Source: Oscillospiraceae bacterium
GTDB lineage: Bacteria > Bacillota > Clostridia > Oscillospirales > Oscillospiraceae
Direction of reading: 5' to 3'
DNA: 64,000 nucleotides
Assembly: GCA_910575695.1 (NCBI GenBank)
Contig: CAJTGJ010000008.1
Location: 60,216 to 124,215, forward strand
The notes under the pieces are model-generated. The model searched no databases and was not told where the DNA came from. It saw only the letters and a list, made by a program, of their open reading frames with translations. Shown here in pieces: positions 15,249-23,946 of the stretch; position 1 is the first letter of the stretch; each line of letters starts with the position of its first letter. Both the position numbers and the translations under genes were made by a program.

Positions 15249-17185
15249 AGATCAAAAAAATGACCGCCACCTTCGGCAGTCTGGACAACGCCGTGCTGGA
15301 GCCGGGGGACGGCCTGACGGTGGTCGCCGCCCCCAACGAGGCGGGCAAGTCCACCTGGGCGGGCTTTTTGAAGGCCATGCTCTACGGCATCGACACCGGG
15401 AAGCGGAACAAGACCGGCTTTCTGTCGGATAAGGCCCGCTATCTCCCCTGGTCCGGGGCGCCCATGGCGGGGGAGATGCTGGTGGAGTGGCAGGGGAAGG
15501 ACATCCTCCTCCGCCGCTTCCCCACCCGCACCAACCCCTTCGGCGGGTTCGAGGCGGTGTACGCCGCCTCCGGCGACCCGGTCCCGGACCTCACCGCCGC
15601 CAATGTGGGGGAACAGCTCACCGGGGTGAGCAGGGAAGTATACCTGCGCTCCGCCTTTGTGGGGCAGGGGGGCGCGGCTATCGGGGCCAGCGGCGAGCTG
15701 GAGGCCCGCATATCCGCCCTGGCCACGTCGGGGCAGGAGGACACCGCCTATTCCGACGTGGAGCGCACCCTGAAGGACTGGCGCAACCGCCGCCGGGCCA
15801 ACCGGGCTAACGGGCTGATCCCCCAGCTGGAGGAGGACCGGGCCGAAGTGGACGCCGCCCTGGAGGAGATGGCCGAGGCCCGCCGCCGCCGCGCGGAGGC
15901 GGAGCAGGAGCTGGCCAGCTTCCAGCAGAAGCGGCGGGAGCTTCAAACCGATCTGGAGGTCTGGGAGCGGCTGGAAAAGCACGAGGTGAACCGCCGCTAC
16001 ACCGAGGCGTACACGGAATGGGCCCAGGCCAAAGCCGCCATCCTGGCGGACCGGCCCCACCCGGTATTCGGGACTATGACCGGGGACGAGGCGTGGGCCT
16101 GGGCCCAGGAGAAGCAGGCGGAGCGGGACGGGGCCCTGGAGGAAAACCGCCGCCGGAACGCACAGCGGGAGGAGCTGGGGCGGGCCTGCCGCAGAGGGCG
16201 GAAAGAGATACTTCTGTGTGCCTGTCTGGCCGTGATCTCCCTTTTGATCGGGCTTGGGCTGGCCCTGTGGAGCGGGAAATGGGCCGTATCCCTTGCCCGC
16301 ATGGGCGCGATTGCGTTGGCCGCGCTTGCCGCCGCCGTGGTTTTCGCGCTTCGGCGGAGGAACAGCCAGCGGAAGCTGGCGGAGATCCGTTTTGCCCGTG
16401 TCCCGGAAGGGGAGGACTGGCTGGCCCAGGCCGTCCAGTATCGGGAGACGCTGGCCCAGATCCAGCAGGCCAAGGAGCTGGAGGCCGCTGCCCGCCGCCG
16501 GGTGAGCGACCTTGCCGCCCAGGGGGGACAGCTGGCGGATACCCTGGAGATGCTCCACCCGCCCGTCCGGTCCAAGGCCGCTGCCGCCGCCCAGCTTGCC
16601 GCGGTGGAGGGGGAGCTTGCCCGGGTGCGGGGCGAGCTGGCCCGGACCGAGGGGGAGCTGGCCCACATGGGCGGGGCGGAGGACACCGAGGCCCGCCGCG
16701 CCCTGCTGGACCAGCAGCTGGCCCGGCGGATGGAGGAATACGACGCCCTCACCGCCGCCTTGGACGCCCTGGACGCCGCCAACGCCGCCCTGCGGGAGCG
16801 TTTTTCCCCGGCGCTGAACCGGGAGGCGGGGCAGATCTTTGCTGCCCTCACCGGGGGGCGCTGGGACAAGCTGACCCTGGCCCGGGACTTCACCGCCCAG
16901 GCGTCCCAGGAGGACGGCCTCCTGCCCCGTTCCTGGCTGGCGCTGTCGGCGGGGACGGCGGACCAGCTGTACCTGTCCGTCCGGCTGGCGGTCTGCGCCC
17001 TCACGGTGCCGGACGCCCCCGTGGTGCTGGACGACGCCCTCGCGGCTTTTGACGACGGGCGGTGCGCCCTGGCGCTGGACTACCTGCGGGAAGCCGCCGG
17101 GGACAGGCAGATCCTGCTGTTCTCCTGCCACAGCCGGGAGGCGGAGTGGGCCGGGGAGCATCATATACCCGTGATCCATCTGTAA
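15245..17185 (+). CDS. SbcC/Rad50-like ATPase with internal membrane helices (YhaN-like)
   Basis: 646 residues. N-terminal P-loop APNEAGKSTWAGFLKAMLYGID; coiled coil about residues 190-270; two hydrophobic segments (about 320-365, CACLAVISLLIGLGLALW and ARMGAIALAALAAAVVFAL); second coiled coil about 400-510; C-terminal LSAGTADQLYLSVRLAV signature and Walker B PVVLDDALAAFDD. The membrane segments in place of the zinc hook distinguish it from true SbcC and match YhaN-type ATPases, so the pair probably works at the membrane. The ATG at 15245 overlaps the exonuclease stop. Confidence 0.85.
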   Translation: MKIKKMTATFGSLDNAVLEPGDGLTVVAAPNEAGKSTWAGFLKAMLYGIDTGKRNKTGFLSDKARYLPWSGAPMAGEMLVEWQGKDILLRRFPTRTNPFGGFEAVYAASGDPVPDLTAANVGEQLTGVSREVYLRSAFVGQGGAAIGASGELEARISALATSGQEDTAYSDVERTLKDWRNRRRANRANGLIPQLEEDRAEVDAALEEMAEARRRRAEAEQELASFQQKRRELQTDLEVWERLEKHEVNRRYTEAYTEWAQAKAAILADRPHPVFGTMTGDEAWAWAQEKQAERDGALEENRRRNAQREELGRACRRGRKEILLCACLAVISLLIGLGLALWSGKWAVSLARMGAIALAALAAAVVFALRRRNSQRKLAEIRFARVPEGEDWLAQAVQYRETLAQIQQAKELEAAARRRVSDLAAQGGQLADTLEMLHPPVRSKAAAAAQLAAVEGELARVRGELARTEGELAHMGGAEDTEARRALLDQQLARRMEEYDALTAALDALDAANAALRERFSPALNREAGQIFAALTGGRWDKLTLARDFTAQASQEDGLLPRSWLALSAGTADQLYLSVRLAVCALTVPDAPVVLDDALAAFDDGRCALALDYLREAAGDRQILLFSCHSREAEWAGEHHIPVIHL

Positions 17186-17187
17186 GC

Positions 17188-17220
17188 AAAGGCCCCCTCC
17201 GTGTTTGGGAGGGGGCCTTT
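17188..17220 (+). terminator. Intrinsic terminator after the YhaN-like gene
   Basis: Perfect stem AAAGGCCCCCTCC (17188-17200) with its complement (17208-17220), loop GTGTTTG; the T-run is the 3' side TTT plus GTT. Confidence 0.75.
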
Positions 17221-17371
17221 GTTATGGCGGTATTCAAAACTGGCGAGGGCGGACCGCCAAAAATCTTGTCATTTTCCTATATGATGCCGGTTTATGGGAC
17301 TGTATTTGTGGTATGCTGTACTCAGAAAACAGGGGAGGGCAGACGCCCCCCAGGGAAAGGAGCATACCGCA

Positions 17372-17488
17372 ATGTATGAGATCGAGTTTGTGAGAGGCCA
17401 TGTGGAGGTTTTTTTGGACGGCGCGTTCTGCTTTTCCGCCGACACCCGGGGGGAAGCGGAGGCCGAAATCGCCCTCATGACCGCGTAA
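17372..17488 (+). CDS. 38-residue acidic small protein
   Basis: Short ORF MYEIEFVRGHVEVFLDGAF and on, ending EAEAEIALMTA, with an excellent AAAGGAG site nine bases upstream and a hairpin just after the stop. The strand-turn-strand-then-helix pattern (EIEFVRGHVEVFLDGAFCFSAD, then EAEAEI) looks like a folded mini-domain, not random coding. An extended -10 (TGGTATGCT, 17310-17317) precedes it. Family and function are unknown to me. Confidence 0.6.
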   Translation: MYEIEFVRGHVEVFLDGAFCFSADTRGEAEAEIALMTA

Positions 17489-17494
17489 AGGGGA

Positions 17495-17525
17495 AACGCC
17501 CCGCCGGAATGTCCGGCGGGACGTT
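17495..17525. terminator. Terminator hairpin between convergent genes
   Basis: Stem CCCGCCGGA/TCCGGCGGG with outer AACG/CGTT pairs and one mismatch, loop ATG. It lies between the 38-residue gene and the HtrA gene, which converge on it. Confidence 0.6.
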
Positions 17526-17551
17526 CTGCAATCTATATAAAACGGGCTGTG

Positions 17552-18976
17552 TTAACGCCCGAAGAAGTAGCTCCAGGGAAAGCTGTTGAAATAGTCCTCA
17601 TTGCCGCCGTTATTGCCGCCGTACCCGTAGCCGTACCCGTTGCCGGGGTAGCCCTCATTGTACCCGCCGCTGGCGGTGGGCTGGGCGGCGGGGTCCTGGG
17701 GCTGGCCCTGGCCGTTGGAGTTCTGGGCGGTGTTGTCCTGCTCGTCAAAGGTGATGGACAGGGTGAGTTCCTCCCCGGCGCGGAATACAGACAGCTGGGC
17801 GGTCTCGCCCGCCTTGTAGCGGTTCTTGGCGGCGGTCAGCTCCTGGATGGTGGATACCTCGGTGTCCCCCAGCTTGGTGATGATGTCATTCTGCCTCAGC
17901 CCGGCGGTCTCAGCACAGGAGCCGGCCTCGACGGAGTTCACCAGCAGCCCGGCGGGCCAGCCGAATACCTGCTGCCACTCGTCGCTCACCGCCCGCACCT
18001 CAATGCCCATGCTGGGCCGCCCGGTGACGTAGCCCACCCGCATATAGTCTGTGATGATGTCGATCACGTCATTGATGGGGATGGCGAAGCCGATGCCCTC
18101 AATGGTGGCGTTGCTGGTGTCGCCGTTGTTGCTGAGCTTGGCGGAGGTGATGCCCACCACCCGGCCGTAGCTGTCAAACAGAGGACCGCCGGAGTTGCCG
18201 GAGTTGATGGTACACTCGGTCTGGATCATGTTCATCACGGTGCCGTCGCTCATGGTGACGGACCGCCCGGTGGCGGACACCGCCCCGGAGGTCAGGGAGA
18301 AGGACAGGGAGCCCAGGGCGTTGCCGATGGTACACACCGTCTCGCCCACCACCAGGTCGTCGGAGTCGCCCAGGACCACCGGCTTCAGGCCGGACACGCC
18401 GTCAATCTTCAGCACCGCCACATCGTTCAGTTCCTCGCCGCCGATGAGCTTGGCGTCATAGGTCTCGCCGTTGTTCAGGGTCACCTTGATGGAGTTGGCC
18501 CCGTCGATGACGTGGTAGTTGGTGACGATGTAGCCGTCCTCACTGATGATGAAGCCGGAGCCCGCGCCGGAGGTGGGCTGCTGGTACCAGCCCTGCTGGG
18601 TCATCCCCTGCACCGTGATGCACACGCAGGAGTCGGCGTAAGCGGCGTTGATCTCGGACAGGCTCATGGGGGTGAGGCCGTCCACGTGCTTCACATCCAC
18701 TGCGGTGGGGTCGGTGTCGTTGCGGTAAATGGTGGTCTCGCTCTGGGGGGCGTGGTTCAGTGCGCTGAACGCCGCCGCGCCGCCCACGCCCGCGCCGCCG
18801 CCCGCCAGGGCACAGCACAGCACCAGGGCCACCGCCTTGCCCGCGCCGCTCTTTTTCTTCTTGGGGGGCTGGGGCGGGACGGGGGACTGCCGGGGCTGAT
18901 CCCAGGGGTCGCCGCCCTGGGGGCGGGTGTAGCTGTAATGGTAAGTGCTGTCGTTGAATTGGTCGTTATTGTACAT
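17552..18976 (-). CDS. HtrA/DegP-type membrane serine protease with PDZ domain
   Basis: 474 residues. A Pro/Lys-rich cytoplasmic N-terminus (about 60 residues) leads into one membrane helix (AVALVLCCALAGGGAGVGGAA), then a trypsin-like protease with the triad in TNYHVIDG (His), ELNDVAVLKI (Asp) and INSGNSGGPLF (Ser), then one PDZ domain (GLLVNSVEAGSCAETAGLRQNDIITKLG) and an unusual Gly/Tyr/Asn-rich tail ending NSFPWSYFFGR. It should degrade misfolded proteins outside the membrane. Start at 18976 has AAAGGAG ten bases upstream; an in-frame ATG 35 codons earlier is less likely. Confidence 0.93.
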   Translation of the reverse strand: MYNNDQFNDSTYHYSYTRPQGGDPWDQPRQSPVPPQPPKKKKSGAGKAVALVLCCALAGGGAGVGGAAAFSALNHAPQSETTIYRNDTDPTAVDVKHVDGLTPMSLSEINAAYADSCVCITVQGMTQQGWYQQPTSGAGSGFIISEDGYIVTNYHVIDGANSIKVTLNNGETYDAKLIGGEELNDVAVLKIDGVSGLKPVVLGDSDDLVVGETVCTIGNALGSLSFSLTSGAVSATGRSVTMSDGTVMNMIQTECTINSGNSGGPLFDSYGRVVGITSAKLSNNGDTSNATIEGIGFAIPINDVIDIITDYMRVGYVTGRPSMGIEVRAVSDEWQQVFGWPAGLLVNSVEAGSCAETAGLRQNDIITKLGDTEVSTIQELTAAKNRYKAGETAQLSVFRAGEELTLSITFDEQDNTAQNSNGQGQPQDPAAQPTASGGYNEGYPGNGYGYGYGGNNGGNEDYFNSFPWSYFFGR

Positions 18977-19143
18977 GGAAAATGCGCTCCTTTCCGGTTC
19001 ACATATGGATTTTTGAACTGCGGGGGCGGTTTCAGCTTTGGGTTTTGCTTTTCCCCTGCCGCTGAACATAAGATACCCCATAAATGTGTCCAGAGTATGT
19101 CATAAAGCGGAAATGATTTTGAATTTACGCTGAAAAGAAGCTG

Positions 19144-19170
19144 AAAAAAGGCTTCCCCGTGGGGGAAGCC
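19144..19170 (-). terminator. Terminator of the AEC/AI-2E transcript
   Basis: Stem GGCTTCCCC/GGGGAAGCC (19150-19158 with 19162-19170); reading on the minus strand it ends in six T. It starts two bases after the stop of the upstream gene. Confidence 0.85.
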
Positions 19171-19171
19171 C

Positions 19172-20362
19172 TTATTCCTCCCGCGTCTCGCTGGGCTTCC
19201 GGCCCGAGCGCAGGATGGCGTGGATGTCGGAGGCCGCCAGGGACAAATCGTTGAGCACCGGGCGGAAAATGCCCAGCTTGGCCAGGTTGATGCACACCAG
19301 CAGCAGCAGCGGCCCCACCACCATGCCCAGCACGCCCCCCGCCTTCATGCCCAGGTAGATGCCCACCAGGGACAGGATGGGGGACAGCCCGGTCTGGTCG
19401 CCCAGCACCTTCGGCTCGGCGAAGCGGCGGAACAGCACGATCACGCCCCAGACCGTCATCAGCGCGGCGGCCTCGCTGTACTGGCCCAGCACCATGTCCA
19501 CCACCGCCCAGGGCACCATGACGGTGCCGGCGCCGATGATGGGGATGAAGTCCAGCACCGCCAGGCCCAGGGCCAGCAGCAGGCCGTAGGGCTGCCGCAT
19601 CAGCAGGAAGCCCACGGCGAGAATCAAAAACACCCCGGTGGACAAAATCAGCTGGCTCTTGATGTAGCCGCCGAAGGCGCTCATGAAAATGTCCTTCACC
19701 GAGCGGCAGAAATCCCGGGCCACCAGGGGCACCCGTTCGGTGAGCTCAAAGCGCAGCCGGGGATAGTCCCCGGTGATGAAGTAGCTGGCCATCATGAACA
19801 CCACCAGGGCCACCGCGAAGCCGGACAGGTTGGCCGCCATGGACGGGGCCTGCCCCGCCATCTCGGTAAGCCAGCCGGGCAGGTCCAGCCCCTGCACCCA
19901 GTCCATAATGGCGTTGATCAGATCCCCGCTGGTGGTGAGCACCCCCTTGGGGACGATGCCGCCCAGGCCGGTGAGCCAGCCCTCCAGGCTGTTGACCACC
20001 CGCACGATGCCGTCCAGCAGGTCGTCCAGCACGGACTGCTGGTTGTCGAACAGGGAGCGCACCTGGTCCACCGCGATCCAGCCCAGCCCGAACAGCACGC
20101 CGCCGATGACGGCAAACACCAGCACCACCAGTACCAGGGAGACGGCCTTCCGGGAGATGCCGGTCCGCCGCTGGATCCAGCGCACCCCCGGGTTGAGCAT
20201 CCAGGCGAAGATCAGCGCCAGCACAAAGGGGCTGAGCAGGGACAGGAGGGGCAGGCCCACCCAGATCACCAGCGCCGCGCCCCCCAGGGCCAGCACGCCC
20301 CGAAGGGTCAGCCTCAGCCAGAGCTGTGCCCGGTCCCCCCGGGCAAGGGGCGAATTGTCCAT
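19172..20362 (-). CDS. AI-2E transporter family (YtvI/PerM-like) membrane protein
   Basis: 396 residues with about eight membrane helices. The family (PF01594) covers PerM/YtvI permeases; typical pieces are LLSPFVLALIFAWMLNPGVRWIQRR at the start, the long amphipathic middle region, and GGYIKSQLILSTGVFLILAVGFLLMRQPYGLLLAL, DFIPIIGAGTVMVPW and LVGIYLGMKAGGVLGMVVGPLL towards the end. Substrate unknown; the AI-2 role of the family name is not general. It starts 20 bases after the AEC gene stop and shares its transcript. Confidence 0.85.
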   Translation of the reverse strand: MDNSPLARGDRAQLWLRLTLRGVLALGGAALVIWVGLPLLSLLSPFVLALIFAWMLNPGVRWIQRRTGISRKAVSLVLVVLVFAVIGGVLFGLGWIAVDQVRSLFDNQQSVLDDLLDGIVRVVNSLEGWLTGLGGIVPKGVLTTSGDLINAIMDWVQGLDLPGWLTEMAGQAPSMAANLSGFAVALVVFMMASYFITGDYPRLRFELTERVPLVARDFCRSVKDIFMSAFGGYIKSQLILSTGVFLILAVGFLLMRQPYGLLLALGLAVLDFIPIIGAGTVMVPWAVVDMVLGQYSEAAALMTVWGVIVLFRRFAEPKVLGDQTGLSPILSLVGIYLGMKAGGVLGMVVGPLLLLVCINLAKLGIFRPVLNDLSLAASDIHAILRSGRKPSETREE

Positions 20363-20382
20363 ACAAGTTCCTCCTTTGTCGT

Positions 20383-21312
20383 TTAACCCGCCGCCAGCAG
20401 CTGTGCCGCCACCGCCGCCAGGGGCAGCGTGACGATGCACAGCAGGGTGGACAGGGTGACCTGCCGGGCGGCAAAGGCGGCGTCCTTGCCCATGCCCTGA
20501 GCGAACAGGCTGGTGGCCCCGGCGGTGGGACAGCCCGACAATATCACCGCCGCCACGTATACCATCCAGTCCAGCCGGAAGGGCAGTAAGATCACCGCCG
20601 TCAGCAGGGGGATGCCCAGCAGCTTCACCGCCGACACCAGATAGAGCTTTTTGGAGGAAAATACCTCCGTCAGGTTGGCCTGGGCCATCTGCCCGCCGAT
20701 GACCACCATGGCCAGCGGCGTGTTCAGACTGCCCAGATAGCCCACGGCGCTGTCCACCGGGCCGGGCAGGCGCCAGCCGGTGAAAAACAGCGCCAGCCCC
20801 ACCGCGAAGCCGATCACACCGGGGTTCAGCGCCACCTTTTTCACCGCCAGCTCGGACCGCCCGCCGATGAGGGCCCGGCCGTGGGTCCAGGTGGCAATGT
20901 TGAAGATGGCCAGGCCCACCACCGCGATCATCATGGCCTCGTCCCCCATGACCGACTGGATCAGGGGCAGGCCCATGAATCCGGTGTTGCCGTACACCGC
21001 GGCAAAGCGCATAATGCCCTGGTGCTCCTCCCCCGCCCGGGGGAACAGGAACTGGGACAGCACCATGTACACCGCGTACACCCCCGCCATCACCGCCAGG
21101 GTGGTGAGGAGCTGGCTCTGGCTGGCCGGGGTGCGCTCCACCTCAAAGGAGGTGATCATGATGGACGGGGTGACGATGTAGAGCAGGATGCGGGATACCT
21201 GGGACAGGGTGGCATCGGACAGCAGGCCCATGCGTCCGAACCAAAAGCCCACCGCCATGAGCAGAAACAGGGTGAGCACGCTGCCGCCCACCACCATAAG
21301 CGCTTGCACCAT
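20383..21312 (-). CDS. AEC-family (auxin efflux carrier-like) transporter
   Basis: 309 residues with about ten membrane helices in two inverted halves. Family features: LMAVGFWFGRMGLLSDATLSQVSRILLYIVTPSIMITSF, AAVYGNTGFMGLPLIQSVMG, LNTPLAMVVIGGQMAQ and LSGCPTAGATSLFAQGMGKD. Bacterial members move malate, malonate or other organic anions; the substrate here cannot be told. The start at 21312 follows AGAGGAAAG. It has a good promoter that overlaps that of the divergent ABC gene. Confidence 0.85.
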   Translation of the reverse strand: MVQALMVVGGSVLTLFLLMAVGFWFGRMGLLSDATLSQVSRILLYIVTPSIMITSFEVERTPASQSQLLTTLAVMAGVYAVYMVLSQFLFPRAGEEHQGIMRFAAVYGNTGFMGLPLIQSVMGDEAMMIAVVGLAIFNIATWTHGRALIGGRSELAVKKVALNPGVIGFAVGLALFFTGWRLPGPVDSAVGYLGSLNTPLAMVVIGGQMAQANLTEVFSSKKLYLVSAVKLLGIPLLTAVILLPFRLDWMVYVAAVILSGCPTAGATSLFAQGMGKDAAFAARQVTLSTLLCIVTLPLAAVAAQLLAAG

Positions 21313-21354
21313 CCGGATCTTTCCTCTCTTATAAAAATGACATATCAATCGTAT

Positions 21355-21383
21355 ATTATAGGCCAGCTTTCCCGCATTGACAA
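21355..21383 (-). promoter_or_regulatory. Promoter of the AEC/AI-2E operon
   Basis: Minus strand TTGTCA (21378-21383), 17-bp spacer, TATAAT (21355-21360). Its -35 shares five bases with the -35 of the divergent promoter. Confidence 0.75.
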
Positions 21384-21405
21384 GTGCAAATGTTTTGGAT
21401 ATACT
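21377..21405 (+). promoter_or_regulatory. Promoter of the ABC exporter
   Basis: TTGACA (21377-21382), 17-bp spacer, TATACT (21400-21405), about 33 bases before the ribosome site of the ABC gene. Confidence 0.8.
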
Positions 21406-21444
21406 AGTGAATCACTGAGAAAACCGAAAAGGAGCGTCCCGACC

Positions 21445-23190
21445 ATGGAACAAAACCGTTTTCACCGGGGCTACGTCCCCATATTCCTGTCCTATTATAA
21501 GCCCCATCTCGGCCTGTTTATTCTGGATATGTGCTGTGCCCTGGGCATCGCTCTGGTGGATCTGGCCTTTCCCGCCTTCTCCCGGGAGGCGCTGAACCGC
21601 CTGCTTCCCCAGGATATGTACGCCGCCTTCTTCGCCGTCATGGCCGTCCTGCTGGGGGCCTACGCCCTGCGCTCGCTGATGTACTTCATCGTCACCTACT
21701 GGGGCCACATGATGGGGGTGCGCATTGAGGCGGATATCCGCCGGGACCTGTTCCACCATATGCAGGACCTGTCCTTCTCCTTCTACGACAAAAACCGCAC
21801 CGGACAGCTGATGAGCCGGGCCACCAGCGATTTGTTTGAAATCACCGAGCTGGCCCACCACGGTCCGGAGGATTTGTTTATCTCCACCGTGACCCTCATC
21901 GGCGCGTTCTGCCTGATGGTGACCATCCAGTGGAAGCTGGCCCTCATCGTGTTTGCGGTGGTGCCCATCTTTGTGGTGTTCACCGTCATCCAGCGGCGGC
22001 GGATGATGCGGGCCTCCGTCCGGCAGAAGCAGACCATGGCGGGCATCAACGGCCAGCTGGAATCATCCATTTCCGGGATGCGCACCGCCAAGGCATTCGC
22101 CAACGAGGGCCAGGAAAACCAGAAGTTCCAGGCCACCAACGAGGAATTCAAGGAGGCCAAGCGGGAGTATTACAAGGCCATGGCCACCTATCACGGCGGG
22201 CTGGAGTTCGCCCTGCCCGTCATGAATGTGCTCACCGTGGCGGCGGGCGGCTATTTCATCATGCGGGGCGAGATGGACTTCGTGGATCTGGTCACCTTCA
22301 CGCTGTACATCTCCACCTTCCTCACCCCGGTGCGCAAGCTGGCGGCCTTTGTGGAGCAGTTCCTCAACGGCATGGCGGGCTTCAAGCGCTTTGTGGAGCT
22401 GATGCGGGTGGAGCCCGCCGTCCAGGACGCCCCGGACGCCGTCCCCATGGACGCGGCCCAGGGGGATATCCTCATTGACGACGTGTCCTTCCACTACGAG
22501 GACGGCCCGGCGGTGCTGGACCACGTGTCCATCCACATCCCCCAGGGGGAGACGGTGGCGGTGGTGGGCCCCTCCGGCGGCGGCAAGTCCACCCTGTGCC
22601 AGCTCATACCCCGGTTCTACGACGTGAACGGGGGCCGGATTCTGGTGGACGGCCAGGACGTGCGGGCGGTCACCCAGCGGTCCCTGCGGCACAATATCGG
22701 CATCGTCCAGCAGGATGTGTTCCTGTTCGCGGGCACCATCATGGACAACATCCGGTACGGCAGGCCGGACGCCTCCGAGGAGGAGGTCATCGCCGCCGCC
22801 CGCCGGGCCGAAATTTATGACGATATCATGGCTATGCCCAGCGGCTTCCAGACCTATGTGGGGGAGCGGGGGGTCATGCTGTCCGGCGGACAGAAGCAGC
22901 GGGTGTCCATCGCCCGGATTTTCCTGAAAAACCCGCCCATTTTGATCCTGGACGAGGCCACCTCCGCCCTGGATTCCGTCACCGAGGCCCGGATCCAGTC
23001 CGCCTTTGACGAGCTGGCAAAGGGCCGCACCACCCTGATCATCGCCCACCGTCTGTCCACCATCCGCTCCGCCAACCGGATCATCGTGGTGGACGAGAAC
23101 CACATTTTGGAGGAGGGCACCCATCAGGAGCTGCTGGAAAAGGGTGGGGAGTACGCCCAGCTCTACAACGCCCAGAAGCGGGTGGTATAG
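21445..23190 (+). CDS. ABC exporter, fused membrane and ATPase domains
   Basis: 581 residues. N-terminal six-helix exporter domain (about 15-320), then an ATPase with VGPSGGGKST (Walker A), Q-loop NIGIVQQDVFLFAGT, signature MLSGGQKQR, Walker B ILILDEATSALD and the H-loop IIAHRLSTI. Length and layout match MsbA/LmrA-like homo- or heterodimeric exporters of lipids, drugs or peptides. No partner half-transporter is adjacent, so a homodimer is likely. The ATG at 21445 follows AAAGGAG. Confidence 0.93.
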   Translation: MEQNRFHRGYVPIFLSYYKPHLGLFILDMCCALGIALVDLAFPAFSREALNRLLPQDMYAAFFAVMAVLLGAYALRSLMYFIVTYWGHMMGVRIEADIRRDLFHHMQDLSFSFYDKNRTGQLMSRATSDLFEITELAHHGPEDLFISTVTLIGAFCLMVTIQWKLALIVFAVVPIFVVFTVIQRRRMMRASVRQKQTMAGINGQLESSISGMRTAKAFANEGQENQKFQATNEEFKEAKREYYKAMATYHGGLEFALPVMNVLTVAAGGYFIMRGEMDFVDLVTFTLYISTFLTPVRKLAAFVEQFLNGMAGFKRFVELMRVEPAVQDAPDAVPMDAAQGDILIDDVSFHYEDGPAVLDHVSIHIPQGETVAVVGPSGGGKSTLCQLIPRFYDVNGGRILVDGQDVRAVTQRSLRHNIGIVQQDVFLFAGTIMDNIRYGRPDASEEEVIAAARRAEIYDDIMAMPSGFQTYVGERGVMLSGGQKQRVSIARIFLKNPPILILDEATSALDSVTEARIQSAFDELAKGRTTLIIAHRLSTIRSANRIIVVDENHILEEGTHQELLEKGGEYAQLYNAQKRVV

Positions 23191-23206
23191 GAAAGGAGTG
23201 TCTGCA

Positions 23207-23566
23207 ATGAGCGATTATGTGTCGGTGTTTCAGTACAAGGACAACGTGGGGATCTCCTTCGACGTGGGGGCGGAAAAGCCCTTCCATGTGGGGGAGCAGA
23301 TGAACGCCGCCCACGAGATGGCCTACATGAACGGCTATAACTGGGCGGCCCTGCTGGACTGGTATCTGGCCCAGCGGGAGCCCGCCCTGCTGGAGGGGCT
23401 GGAACACGACCCGGAGGCGGGTTCCTATGCGGGCTATTACCACCTCACGCCGGAAAATGAGGCGAAGGCGGCGAAGGTGGTGGAGCTCATCCGCGCACTG
23501 GTGGAGAATGAGGAGGAGGCGTGCCGCCTGGTGCGGGAGCACGGCGATGAAATCGAGTGGGATTGA
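23207..23566 (+). CDS. Small acidic hypothetical protein, perhaps Imm51-like
   Basis: 119 residues, acidic, no signal or membrane segment. The central block HEMAYMNGYNWAALLDWYLAQREPALLEGLEHDPEAGSY resembles, from memory, immunity-51-type proteins, but I cannot confirm it and no toxin gene is near. It begins 16 bases after the ABC exporter stop with a strong GAAAGGAG site, so it is cotranscribed with the exporter. A housekeeping role for the family in clostridia is equally possible. Confidence 0.7.
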   Translation: MSDYVSVFQYKDNVGISFDVGAEKPFHVGEQMNAAHEMAYMNGYNWAALLDWYLAQREPALLEGLEHDPEAGSYAGYYHLTPENEAKAAKVVELIRALVENEEEACRLVREHGDEIEWD

Positions 23567-23693
23567 GCTGGCGATTCCTCACAAAAAATCCATATATCTT
23601 CCCTGGATTGCAGTATAATATGCCTGTGCACTTTGACCTTACCTTGGGTGTCCCGCTGAGGATCGGGGCGTCCGGAAGAAAGGAGTCCTGCGT

Positions 23694-23924
23694 ATGTTTT
23701 CATCCCTGGCTGGTATTTTGGTAACGCCTGCGGCCGCAGTCATCGGGCTTGTATGCTTTTTGGTGAGCGGCGGCCTTTTGGCGTTCCGGCGGAATGCCCT
23801 GTCCGGCGGCTGGAAAGCTGTCCTGATCGTTCTGCTTGTCCTGTCTGTTTTGTATCTGCTGTTCCTGGTGTGGCTGATCATCGGCTTTGGCAGCAATTCC
23901 GGCCCCCCGCCCACACCACATTAA
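23694..23924 (+). CDS. Small two-helix membrane protein
   Basis: 76 residues: two hydrophobic helices (about 8-30 and 42-66) separated by a short RRNALSGGW loop, ending in a Gly/Pro/Ser-rich tail GSNSGPPPTPH. AGAAAGGAG lies nine bases before the ATG. A TATAAT at 23614-23619 may belong to its promoter. No function recognised. Confidence 0.65.
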   Translation: MFSSLAGILVTPAAAVIGLVCFLVSGGLLAFRRNALSGGWKAVLIVLLVLSVLYLLFLVWLIIGFGSNSGPPPTPH

Positions 23925-23946
23925 ACTGCCGGTTTAGAGGGATACT

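Noticed and set aside
14780..17179. 799-codon minus frame opposite the SbcD/SbcC-like genes
   Set aside because: Gly/Gln/Pro/Leu-rich composition, no start or domain; both plus-strand genes have full motif sets.
14178..17185. Defence system based on the nuclease-ATPase pair
   Set aside because: The pair matches chromosomal YhaO/YhaN-type genes next to ymdB, with no other defence genes around it.
17549..19105. 518-codon plus frame opposite htrA
   Set aside because: Val/Gly/His-rich shadow of the protease gene.
23207..23566. Toxin-immunity system
   Set aside because: An Imm51-like resemblance was noticed, but no toxin gene is near and the protein is cotranscribed with an ABC exporter; evidence too thin.
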